Shown one piece after another: positions 21,784 to 31,731 of a stretch of 64,000 bases of DNA. The notes under the pieces were generated by a model, which did no database searches, was not told the DNA's origin, and saw only the letters and a program-made list of their open reading frames with translations. Numbering within the stretch: position 1 is the stretch's first letter; each line of letters opens with the position of its first letter. Made by a program: the position numbers and the translations under genes. Origin of the DNA: Papilionanthe hookeriana x Papilionanthe teres (Eukaryota; Streptophyta; Magnoliopsida; Asparagales; Orchidaceae); NCBI GenBank assembly GCA_022702705.1, contig CM040427.1:76685283-76749282 (forward strand), written 5' to 3'.

Positions 21784-23673
21784 AACGAAGGGTTATAGTA
21801 GTGGGAGAAATATCGATTAAACCTAACATTCTAAATATAGATAGAGGCATCACATTAATGCTCACTCCTAAATCACATAAAGCTTTTCCACATAATTTTT
21901 CTCCAATTGCACAAGGATCTTTAAGTTTCCGAGGAAAAGTTTTCTGAAGTATGGCACTGCACTCCTCACTTAGTGCAACTGTCTCGTAATCCCCAAATTT
22001 CCTTTTCTTATTTAATATATCCTTTATAAAATTTGCATAACTTGGCATCTGTTCCAAAGCTTCAGTGAAAGGAATAATTATTATTAAATTCTTAAGTACT
22101 TTCATGAACTTTAAAAATTTTTTATCCAACTCATGCTGTCTAAGTTTTTGAGGAAATGGAGGTGGTGGTTTTTCCAAACTGATTTTAGTTGGAGATATTA
22201 ATTTTTTTAGATCCTTAGAAACATGTTCTTCAGGTCTTTTAATTTTTGTTGTTTCTCTCACAATATCTTTCTCTTTTCTAACCACATCCTCTATATCTCT
22301 TTCACTTTTTAATTGGACAGCTTCTATTTGTTCATTAGTGTTCTCTTTAGGGTTGATCTCATTGTTGCTAGGAAGTGTTCCTTGGTGTCTATTGCTAAGA
22401 GAATTAGCAATTTGTCCCAGTTGATTCTCTATGTTTCTAATCGCAGCATTTTGACTTTGCAACTGGTTTCCCATTTGTAATACCATTTTTTCCATAAACA
22501 TTCTCTTATCCTCAAATTGTTGATCATCGTTAGAGTCCGGTGGATATGAAGGTCTATAGTTTATGTTCCCCTGATTATTCCAATTTCCATTATGATTTGC
22601 ATGATTATTTTCCCATTGTTGGTTTCCATCGTCAGTAGTAGTATTCCAGTTAAATTTAGGATGGTTCTCCCAACCTGGATTGTAAAAGTTAGAGTACGGG
22701 TTGTTTATGGTATTTAAAGTCTCATATGATAATTTAGAATCAATTATAGGCCCTAATGAACTTTCCTTACTTACAGGAGTAAATTGAGGTTGGTTCATTC
22801 CAAATTGGTCCAACTTCCTTGATATTGCAGCAATCTGAGATGCAATAATTGTAATTATATCCGTATCATGAACACTAGCTACATTTTTATGATTTACCCT
22901 TGTAGAGGGCCATTGAAATTCATTTGTAGCCATTTCTTCAATTAATGCATACGCTTCATCAAATGATTTTGAAATTAATGATCCACTAGCGGCAGCATCA
23001 ATTATAGACCTAAGGGATCTTACTAACCCATTATAAAAAGTTTGAATGATTAACCAATCGGGCAGAGCATGGTGTGGACACTTTCTTAGGAGTTCCTTAA
23101 ATCTTTCCCAGGCTTCGTATATTGATTCCCCTTCTTACTGACAAAATGAGATAATATCGTTTCTAAGTTTAGTAGTCCTTGAAGGTGGAAAATACTTAGC
23201 TAGGAATTTCTGACTTAACTCCTCCCAATTTTTAATAGAGCCAGGTGCTAATGAATATAACCATATTTTAGCCTTATCCCTTAGTGAGAAAGGAAAAAGC
23301 CTTATTCTAACAGTATCGTCTGACATACCGTTATAATGAAATGTAGCACAAAGTTCTAGAAAATTTGATAAGTGTAAATAGGGTTCCTCCAAAGGAGTTC
23401 CTCTAAACTGATTGTTACGCACCATTTGGATAATCTCGTAATTTATTTCAAATGAGTCGGCTTCTACGACGGGGTATTGTATACTTAAGTGAATTTCATT
23501 TGTCGTAGGATTTATGCAATCCCTCAATAATTTATGATGATTTTCCAATTTATTATCTTGAAAGTTTTCCATTTCCACTTCTAGTTTTTCGAGTTCTTTC
23601 GAATTTTTATTTTTTTATTTTCTTCAAACTCGGGATCATAAGGCACAAGTCCTACAGATCCTTTGTTTCGCAT
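21782..23673 (-). pseudogene. gag: Gag-protease of element D
   Basis: The likely start is the ATG at 23673, giving MRNKGSVGLVPYDPEFEEN before a stop at SKN; the downstream ATG at 23578 gives a second possible start. The capsid domain (FEINYEIIQMV, LHLSNFLELCATFHYN, RLFPFSLRDKAKIWL, LAKYFPPSRTTK) is followed by one stop at 23135 (TAA where A and C have a Tyr or Phe codon in FSQYEGES). The frame is then open to 21782. That part includes MATNEFQWP, an Asn/Gln-rich stretch, KPPPPFPQ, ALEQMPSYANFIKDIL and the protease active-site word CDLGVS, against DLGAS in the family. Only one or two stops and one frameshift in about 1,000 codons make it the best-preserved coding region in the window. Confidence 0.85.
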
Positions 23674-23907
23674 ACGTAACACAACAAATAATATATTAAC
23701 AATTAAACAAATAAATGAAGAAATATATTCAACACAATAAAATATTTTTACGAACACCATATTTTTCACACAAACACTTTTTTCACAACAATGTTTCATA
23801 CAACAAAAAAAAATTTTCACAAAAAAATAGTTTTTACTACACTACAGTTTTCCAAATCTAAGCCTAATTGCTTCAACTAAAATTCTCCTAAAGTTCTTAC
23901 CGAAGCT
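23674..23907 (-). other. 5' leader of element D
   Basis: About 230 bp between PBS and the proposed gag start. A and C have a comparable short leader. No separate gene is seen. Confidence 0.5.
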
Positions 23908-23924
23908 TCGCCGGTAACGGCGCC
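23908..23924 (-). promoter_or_regulatory. Primer binding site (tRNA-Asp), element D
   Basis: Minus-strand TGGCGCCGTTACCGGCG, with two differences from the complement of the plant tRNA-Asp tail. It is preceded by AGTTTT and the LTR terminal GGGTCA at 23932. Confidence 0.82.
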
Positions 23925-23947
23925 AAAAACTTGACCCGACCCGCAAT

Positions 23948-24978
23948 TAACTTGATGGATTATAATAGTTTGAATATGGGTTATTTTGTCTATTATTTAC
24001 TAAATTTATAGTTTCATATGAAGATTGAGCATCTACAATCTGTCCTAAAGAACTTTCTTCTAACACTGGAGGTGTTTGAGAACGATTCATTCCGTATTGA
24101 TCTATTTTCTTTGAAAGAGCGGCAATTTAAGAAACTATCATATTTAAAGCATCAGAATCATGAATACTGGCTACTCTCTTAGGATTTACCCTTTCAGCAG
24201 GCCATTGAAAATTATTGGTAGCCATTTCTTCTATTAACGTATAGGCTTCTTCAAAAGGTTCAGACATTAGTGATCCACCAGCAGCAGTATCAATTATAGA
24301 TCTAAGAGATCCTACTATTCCATTATAAAATGTTTGAATAATTAACCAATCTAGTAAAGCATGATGTTGACATTTCCTAAGAAGTTCTTTAAATCTTTCC
24401 CAAGATTCATATATCGATTCTCCCTCATATTGACTAAAAGATGTGATATCATTTCTAAGCTTAGTAGTCTTAGACGGAGTAAAATATTTCGATAAGAATT
24501 TTTGTGAAAGTTCTCCCCATGTTCTAATAGATCCAGGCGCTAACAAATTTAATCAAGTCTTAGCCTTAACCCTCAGTGAAAAAGGAAAAAGTTTAAGTAT
24601 GACAACATCATCAAACACTCTGTCGTACTTAAAAGTAGCACAAAGTTCTAAGAAACTTGTAAGATGTAAATTAGGATCTTCATTTAAAGTTCCACCAAAT
24701 TGATTGTTTTGTATCATATGGATAATTGCAGGTTTAAGCTCAAATGAATTAGCAGCTACATCAAGATTTTAGATAGTTAACTGAATTTCATCTAATGTAA
24801 GGTTAGCGTAATCTCTTAGTGGTCCAGATTGATGTTCATTTTCTATTCTTTGGTTGTTTAAGTTGTTTTCCATTGTTTCAGAATTTATAGGTTCTTTTCT
24901 TAGTTTTCTAATTCTCCTAATAGTGCGTTCTATTTCCGAATCATAGGGTACAAGATTTTCAGAACCAATTTTACACAT
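23948..24978 (-). pseudogene. gag: Gag of element C, truncated
   Basis: From the ATG at 24978 (MCKIGSENLVPYDSEIERTI) through LRDYANLTLDEIQLTI, where a TAG interrupts. It continues as FELKPAIIHMIQNNQFG, LFPFSLRVKAKT with another stop, LAPGSIRTWGELSQKFLSKYF, ERFKELLRKCQHHALLDWL and MATNNFQWPAERVNPKRVASIHD (24546-24127). It then reaches NPYSNYYNPS and breaks at the D junction near 23947. It is the same domain as gag A and collinear with it; stops are mostly single-base changes. The C-terminal linker and protease of C are not in the window. Confidence 0.85.
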
Positions 24979-25085
24979 ACAATCGAAATCAGTACACAGC
25001 AAAACAGTTAACTAAATAAGTTGCAATTCTATTAAAAAATTTTCTAACTGTCCTAAATTATATGTTACTCTAATTATCTTATATT

Positions 25086-25102
25086 TCCCGACAACAGCGC
25101 CA
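25086..25102 (-). promoter_or_regulatory. Primer binding site (tRNA-Asp), element C
   Basis: Minus-strand TGGCGCTGTTGTCGGGA, a decayed tRNA-Asp complement, preceded by AGTTTT and the LTR end GGTCA at 25109. Confidence 0.8.
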
Positions 25103-25108
25103 AAAACT

Positions 25109-26868
25109 TGACCGTAATTTTTAAATATACTTATAAATATAAGAATTCGACACCACTACTAGAAAATCTAAATCCTCAGTAACGGCGCCAAAAACTTGGA
25201 GTGTAATATTAATTTTAGTAACAATTATATATTATAATCTTTTAATCGCAGAGTTACCTTTAAACGCAAGTATACGTATCGCTTAAGTAATATAGGGCTC
25301 TAGTGGAGTCCTGGATATCGATTCCACAGGGAATATTTTAGAGGCTACAGACTAGGATTATAGAAATCAATTCAGAATCACAACTAAATCAAAATTGCCT
25401 ATCTGTTAATAATAAGCAATCGACAATAATATGAAGTTTAAATTAAACTAGTTCTACTAAGAATCAACTAATACTACTAAAGTGAAGTTTAAATATATAA
25501 GCAAGAATCTTTCTCCTTTGTTAAGATATTTAAGTGAATAGATTAATTAAAAAAATGGTGTTGTACCAAATAGGAGCATATCTATTCTTTACCCTTTGGT
25601 CCAGGCATAAAGAACATTGATTAATCTTATGCTTGGTTACTGAATTTGCGGCTAAGCTGGGAGGATACCGGCTCTCACTTCGGAGCTCTCACGTTCCCCT
25701 CTCCTGAGGGCTAAATATCTACACTTCAGCACCCAAACGATAGGACCGAATTGAAGATTTTAGCCTGTCACCCTAAAATCTCCAATTCTACGCCCGATAA
25801 ATATTATTTACCTATTTATTTGTACCATCCTTCCAAGAACTTTGGCCTCCCTGATTCTCGGATGTAATATTTACTATAGTTGTTAAACTCAACAGATTTT
25901 AACTATTCAATTGGCCAAATTGAAATTAAATTAAGATCTAATTAAAAGATTATCACAACTTCTTTAAATCTTTTATGGAACATTAATTTTATTTATCATT
26001 CCACAAAAATATCAAAACTAGGAGAAAGACAGATCAACTACTCAGAATTCATGAAGAGGATGCAATAAAACTTGGATTTCATATATAAAAGTAAAGTTAT
26101 ACAAACTAAAGTAAATAAACACAACTTATCTTAAATTCCTCCCCAAGCAAACTCCTTGAAGTTCCTCTGAATCTCTTCCTTTCTTTATAGTATCCGAAAT
26201 TCTCCTTTAAAACGGCAATGCATAAGAGATCTCTCACTTCCCTTCCACTCTTACATTCCTTCGAAGAATTCCTCACAATCTCTATTTGAACTCAGTATTT
26301 AACACTCACCAATAACAATGGACACTAGTGGACTCTATATTGGACACTAAGTAACTATTAGAAATCTTTAATAGTACTTTTTACAGACTCTTAGTGACTT
26401 TTAGAGGATTCCAAAAAGAAAATTTTTCGGCCTAAAATGGTTCTTTTTAAAGTTGTTGAAGAGTCACCAAGGGTTCTACAAGCATCCCTTCGAGAATCAT
26501 CCACATTCAGCGTATTTTGTAAAAGAACCGTTGATCCCGCCGTCGGCGGCCTCGAGTTGCGCCGTCGGCGGCCTTCTAGAAACAGTGCCTTAAACTGACC
26601 TCACCGTCGGCGGCCTCCCTTGGAATATATTCTGAACTCTCGGGAAAATCACGTCGTCAGCGCCATCGACCTCGCCGTCAGCGCCCTAGGTCAAATTTTC
26701 ATATGTTAGTCCTTTTTGCTCTAAATTTGCTCCTTTTGCATATTTTAGCTCCTTTGTCCTTAATCTTTATACCTGCAGAAAAACACCAAAATACCCTTCT
26801 TTAAAGTGCAATATCATTAAAATCAGTTTAAATAAGCATGAAAATATTAATCTTTTTTCCTTGGGTCA
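25109..26868 (-). repeat. 5' LTR of element C
   Basis: Starts TGACCCAAGG at 26868, ends GGTCA at 25109 (1.76 kb). It contains a GC module at 26530-26690, the R/U5 block with CTCCACTAGAGCC, and a PBS-like relic at 25190-25179 (GGCGCCGTTACTG on the minus strand), which is about 70 bp inside the LTR end. Pairs with 7829-9586. Confidence 0.9.
26530..26690 (-). promoter_or_regulatory. GC-rich U3 module, 5' LTR of C
   Basis: Six or so GCCGTCGGCGG/GCGCCGTCGG motifs; better preserved here than in the 3' LTR copy at 9247-9425, where several CpG sites have decayed. Confidence 0.65.
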
Positions 26869-28170
26869 CTACTTCATGTGGTTCATCTAATGCAGGTTCA
26901 TTAGTGACAATTTCATTATGGGGTGTTTGATCATTTATTTATTATTTCTCTAAGTTGTCAAACTGTTCAACAACCATAGGAATAACAACTTGAGAAGAAA
27001 TTTTGGGTAACGGAACTTGAACCCTAATTTCTTGGATCTCCACTTTACGTGGTTCCACACTCCCACTAACTTCACCATTTTCAATGAACTTAGCATTTTC
27101 GGCTTCAATGATTCTTGTACTATGATTAGGATAATAAAATTTATACCCTTTAGGATTTTCTGGATAACCAATGAAAAAACCACTGATTGTTCTTGAGTCC
27201 AGTTTCTTTTCATGTGGATTATATATTCTTATTTCTGCCGGACAACCCCAAACATGGAGGTGCCTTAAGCTAGGTTTCCTTCATGTACATAGTTCAAAAG
27301 GAGTCTTTCGAACTGCCTTACAAAGAATCCTGTTTAACAAATATACAACAGTCTTTAAGGCATGCATCAACAATGATGAAGGTAAAGAAGAATTACTCAT
27401 CAAACTCCTAACCATTTCCATTAGAGTGCAGTTTCATCTTTCTGCAACACCATTTTGTTGCGGTATTTGTGGTATATTGTATTAAGCACATATGCCATTA
27501 GTTTGAAGAAATTTAACAAATGGACATGGACATTGTCCAAATTCATTATAACTTCCATGATATTCACTGCCCCTATCAAACCTTATAATTTTCACTTTTC
27601 TGTCTAATTGTCTCTCAACTTCAATTATATACACATTTAAGGCATCTATAGCTTGAGATTTTTGATGCAATAAGTAGACATACCCATAATGTGAAAAGTC
27701 ATCAATAAAGGTGATAAATTATTTCTCTCCACCAAAAGATGGAATATCAAAAGGTCCACTAATATCGGTGTGTATAATCTCAAGGAGTTGTATGCTTCTT
27801 GTGGTGGCTTTCTTAAGTGTGTGATTTGTATGTTTCCTTTATACAATCCACACAGAGTCCAAGATCAATAAAATCTAATTCACTAAGAATTTCATTTGTT
27901 ACTAATCTTTCAATTCTTTCTTTGGATATATGACCCAAACATTTATGCCACAAATAAGCATAATTTGCATTCATAAAACCACGTTTAGTACCAATATTAT
28001 GATGCAAAGTCATTAAAGTCTCAACAAAAAGGTTATCAAGTTTAAGCTTATATAGGCCATCACAAAGAATATCAGAACCTATGAGATGACTGTGTTCAAA
28101 CAAAGTGAAACAACCATTTCCAAATTTAAAGAAGTATCTAATAGAATCAAGTTTAGAAAATGAAATCAAA
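26869..28170 (-). pseudogene. pol: Copia-1 GAG-pre-integrase and integrase
   Basis: Minus-strand reading gives the zinc-binding block WHKCLGHISKERIERL, then CVDC, and the integrase core with IHTDISGPF (Asp), IIRFDRGSEYHG (Asp) and PQQNGVAERRN (Glu). The C-terminal part reads HVWGCPAEIRIYNP and GFFIGYPENPKGYKFYYP. In-frame stops occur after FGGEK, GICA and FELCT, and frames shift near 27820. The order is the copia one, with integrase before RT. It ends at 26869, where LTR C begins; RT resumes only as the fragment at 7634-7826. Confidence 0.9.
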
Positions 28171-28660
28171 TTATGAGAAACAGAAGGGACATAAACTGTT
28201 TGAAAAAGGTCTATCCAATAGAATCAAGTTTAGAAAATAAAATCAAATTATGAGAAACAGAAGGGACATAAAGTGTTTGAAAAAGGTCTAAATGATGTCC
28301 AGTATCTAAAATTAACCGACAGGTTCCAATAGCTGCAACTGGTGCTTTGACTCGGTTTCCCATGAAGATAAACTTTTCTTTTGGGTTGATGATTTGGGTT
28401 GTAAGGAATCCCTGCATCGTATTAGAAATATGAGTGGTACAATCAAAATCAATCCACCAAGTATTATAAGGATCTTCTACCACATTTGATTCAAAACATA
28501 TAGAAACACAAGGTTTACCTTTCTTTTCGAGCCAGTCTTTGCCATTTTGACACTCATTTTGATAGTATCCAGGCGTTCTGCAAAAGTGATACTCAATTCC
28601 TTTATGTTCCTCCTTGTTAAATGGGGCAGACGACACATTAAGCTTTAGTGTTCCTTACTT
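28139..28660 (-). pseudogene. pol: Copia-1 zinc knuckle and protease
   Basis: Reads YHFCRTPGYYQNEC, where the usual C..C....H....C knuckle has lost its His (GYY for GHF). WWIDFDCTTHIS follows, where the active-site D-S-G reads D-F-D. The rest is GNRVKAPVAAIGTCRL and LYVPSVSHNLI. The open stretch is 28636-28211, ended by the 77-bp duplication. Both the nucleic-acid-binding and the proteolytic sites look dead. Confidence 0.85.
28140..28293 (-). repeat. 77-bp tandem duplication in copia-1 protease
   Basis: The stretch starting AATAGAATCAAGTTTAGAAA is repeated at 28140 and 28217 with two to three differences. Since 77 is not a multiple of three, the duplication changes the reading frame. It encodes the VPSVSHNLISFSKLDSI segment twice. 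Confidence 0.9.
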
Positions 28661-29242
28661 GCCCATTCCATTCTTTTTTCCAGGTTTCTTTACAGCTCTT
28701 CTTTGGTGACCCATGAGATTAATGGAGTGACTTATTTCTTTCTTAAGCCTTACTTACTCTTGAATGAGCATACATTGTAGTTCATTCACATTTCACTTAT
28801 CTTTCATAGTGTTTTAATTCATGTGAAATGGACCATACTCAGGAGGCAAGGAGTTAATGATAAATTGCACAAAGAAATTTTCATTCACTTCCATTCCCAG
28901 GATCTTAAGTCTTGCTGTTATGTTCGTCATTTCAACGACATGCTCGTGCATAATACGAGAACCATCAAATTTCATGTTGGCTAACTTACTCAATAGTGTC
29001 CCGGCAAGAGACTTATTAACAGAGTCAGACTGAGAAAAATTCTCAGCAAATTTCATAAACTCCTTAGCGCTTTCAGTGTTAGAATATATACACTTAATGT
29101 TATTTACTACAGTCATTAGCATAAACATTAAGCTTAATCTGTTCGATTTTTCCCAAGCTTTATAGAAAGATATTTGCTCAGCGCTGCTAGAATCAGTAAG
29201 AGCAGGGGGTTTCTCAGTCGTGAGTGCTAAATCAAGATTCAA
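28661..29242 (-). pseudogene. gag: Copia-1 gag
   Basis: Open from 29242 to 28814: MNLDLALTTEKPPALTD, FYKAWEKSNRLSLMFM, SAKEFMKFAENFSQSDS, LAGTLLSKLANMKFDG, RIMHEHVVEMTNITARLKIL and FFVQFIINSLPPEYGPF. This is the UBN2-type gag of plant copia elements. It stops shortly after at 28814, and the C-terminal part to 28661 is out of frame. Confidence 0.85.
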
Positions 29243-29970
29243 AACACCAAGGTGAAATTAGACTTGCCCACGCCATTCAGAGAAATTAAGCCCATTGAAT
29301 ATTTGTACAGATGTAGCTTGCGAATGAAGAGAAACAGGAGTAGTTATTGTAAATAAATAAAACATGCTCGTACATTAATGCTTCGAACATTAAACTTACA
29401 TAGATATTCATATAAAATCATATTAAAATAATAGTTATAATAATAATAGTGTATTGAAATCTCCTTTAGGTGATATAACAATACACGATAATAGACATAA
29501 TTCATGGTTGACTTAAATTTAATAATTAGTAATTGTTTCTACTCAAATTAGACATGTTTATTATCTTTGGATATATAAACATATCTTAACTAAGTATATA
29601 AATAGACTACGATTATATTAAAAAATTATAAAACAAATTATTAAAATTTTGACTATCTATAAATATTTTATAATCAATAAATTTTAATATTTTTAGAATA
29701 AAATATTAAATTATTTCGTAAGAAATATCACAAACTCATAAGTAATTGAATTAATTTGATTTAACGTCTATTAAACTTACTAATTTGGTCACTTTGGTGA
29801 CTAACAAATTAAACATAACATCGACATCAAATAAATAATAATTTCAATCACATCAATTTACTTTAATTATTTAATTCAAGATCCATTTCACAACAGAAAT
29901 TTAATATAATTAATATAAATAAAACTATATGAAAAATCAAAAATAAAAAATCATAAATTTAGTAACCAAG
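29243..29970 (-). other. Copia-1 leader region
   Basis: AT-rich stretch between gag and PBS. It is longer than typical for copia leaders and partly low-complexity. I see no gene in it. Confidence 0.5.
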
Positions 29971-29982
29971 TCTCTGATACCA
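29971..29982 (-). promoter_or_regulatory. Primer binding site (initiator tRNA-Met), copia-1
   Basis: Minus-strand TGGTATCAGAGA, the standard copia PBS, two bases after a CTAACA LTR terminus at 29985. Confidence 0.88.
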
Positions 29983-29984
29983 CA

Positions 29985-30377
29985 TGTTAGAAATTTATGT
30001 TGGAATTTCATGAAACAAATTCTAAAAATACATAATAGCCAAGATCTTTTAAATTCATGATTTTCACATATCTATAATAAAGTAACACATACCTGTATTC
30101 ATGATGATAAAATTTAATCTTGAAGAGATGAAGTTTTTCTCTCTAATCCCTTTCAACTTTCTATACTTTCTGATGGAGGGAAATTTATGGGGTGTGTTAG
30201 GAAGAGAGATGACCCATTCTCTAAATTATGTTCTATTTAACCATCATCCATCAATGGGGTTACTAACCAAAGAGATTTATGATAATTTAATAAATAAATT
30301 AATTTTTATTATTAAATCAATGACATAAGTTAGTAACCTCTATTCTTTTTAGGGGTTACATGTGTTACAAATATATA
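29985..30377 (-). repeat. Copia-1 5' LTR, U5-side portion
   Basis: LTR end CTAACA at 29985 on the minus strand. The opposite TG end could not be fixed; it may lie beyond the AT-rich repeats at 30378-30640. The stretch has no coding content. Confidence 0.6.
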
Positions 30378-30640
30378 TATCATAAGTTATGACATAAATA
30401 ACATAAGTTTTCATGAGTTATAAAATTAATAACTTAAGTTATAATTTATTATGACATAAGTTATGAGTTACGGAAAAAAATAACTTAAGTTATTATAAGT
30501 TATAAAAATAAATAGCTTAAGTTATAATTTATTATGACATAATTATGAGTTAAGAAAATAAATAACTTAAGTTATCATAAGTTAACATTTATCATAACAT
30601 AAGTTATGAATTAAAAAAAATTGTCTGCATATTTATAAGT
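30378..30640. repeat. AT-rich tandem repeat of ACTTAAGTTAT units
   Basis: About four imperfect units of roughly 65 bp, each with ATAACTTAAGTTAT, TTTATTATGACATAA and TTATGAGTTA. The words AACTTAAGTT and TAAGTTA are self-complementary, so the array could cruciform. A related scrap lies at 41236-41290 beside copia-2. Confidence 0.75.
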
Positions 30641-31731
30641 TATGTGTTTTGAAAAGGGGTCGCCTACAAAAATTGTCGGTGAATTTTTCAGATTTTAAAT
30701 TTAATTTAAAAAATATATATATAATTTAGAAAGTAGCATTTGATTTTGAAAATAATTTTAAGTTTGAAAATTTTAAAATATGAAATCAAACCGATCTCAC
30801 ATCCCAAATAGTTTAAATAAACGAGCATTACATCACAAACCGTGTATCTATCCCGAAAAATAGACATACTGCTTGATGATGGGGCTTGACTAAATAAACT
30901 AGAAGATTTATGACATCCATTTGGTGTGGGAACCAATTTTATAAGCCGACAAGTTCCCCTGCTTAATACGAAGGAATTAAGCAGGGTTTATATTACATGG
31001 GTTCTTAAAGTTCCCTATAAGGGCAAGCCCCTATAGTTAATTACATATTAAATGACAGGAATCATTTAAGAAAAATCTTGATAATGATCAATGGTTTTAC
31101 TCTCAAGAATTTCAAAGTTTAAGGTTTCAAGCAAATTATACTTTGGAGATTTCAATAGGGAATAGCTCAAACTTGGAACAGTTTATTTTAGGAATCCAAA
31201 AGAGGAAAGGTAGGAGAAGTTGAGGATCAAAGAGGAATCTTGGCAACTTCCCAAACTATACTATTGTTTGGCTTCAATTTAAGAATATTATTTAATGTTT
31301 CAATCCTGCCTATTTTAATTAATTAGGACTTATATTTATATGACATAATCATACAAATAGCCTCGAAGATGTGAGGGTTTCTGTCGTACCAAACAACTAC
31401 CTCGAAATCCTAAGACCGGTTAGGGCTTAATTTGCATAACATAATTATACAAATGTCTAACAAAAATTTGAGGATTTATGTTGCACTAGGGAAACTACCT
31501 CGAAATCTTATGGCTTTGTTATTTAATGCTAAGAAAGGTTTTGCTGATTTAGATTCCAGTTTTGCTAACGACGATGGTTGTGCTGCCCACTATGCTCCAA
31601 GCTCCTTGTTGTTACATAAGGTTTAGTTTTAGAAAGTTACAATTAAGAGATGAGAGAATTGTTCTGGTTTAGAAAAGTCTTAAGGTTCAGGTGTTTTAAC
31701 ATTTTGTTAGGGGAATCTTAAAGTTGGTTAT
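30641..31731. other. Unrecognised AT-rich stretch
   Basis: No gene recognised. Two imperfect direct repeats about 95 bp apart share ACTACCTCGAAATC (31399 and 31493). The word CTATAAGGGCAAGCCCCTATAG (31013-31034) recurs in reverse orientation at 57248-57271. The short open frame at 31432-31626 resembles nothing I know. Confidence 0.5.

Larger units (their letters stand above)
16687..23947 (-). mobile_element. Non-autonomous Athila relative, element D (gag-protease only)
   Basis: Minus-strand order: a stub of about 15 bp of 5' LTR end (23947-23932), PBS, gag, protease, an unfamiliar acidic C-terminal extension, post-pol motif, long 3' UTR with duplicated PPT-like tracts, PPT, and a 3' LTR of about 1.98 kb (18663-16687). 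RT, RNase H, integrase and both ORF3s are absent without leaving recognisable remnants. D lies in RT of C: its LTR end TCA joins the RT codons at 16686. The 5' LTR and the adjoining C sequence were removed by a later deletion. Confidence 0.8.
7829..26868 (-). mobile_element. Athila-lineage element C, carrying nested element D
   Basis: Minus-strand order: 5' LTR (26868-25109), PBS, gag N-terminal half (24978-23948), nested D (23947-16687), RT to integrase (16686-14533), ORF3a, ORF3b, 3' UTR, PPT and 3' LTR (9586 to about 7829). The two LTRs are clearly a pair: over about 265 bases at their U5 ends I counted roughly fifteen differences by eye. The second half of gag, protease and the first part of RT are missing at the D junction. 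The 3' LTR lacks the last dozen or so bases and no target duplication is seen, so the outer right junction has also been altered. Confidence 0.88.

Noticed and set aside
28140..28293. Short direct repeats as a possible CRISPR-like array
   Set aside because: Only two adjacent 77-bp units with no spacers, inside a copia protease; a simple tandem duplication.
30378..30640. Tandem AT repeats as a possible centromeric satellite
   Set aside because: Only about four units and adjacent to a copia LTR end; too short to call a satellite.
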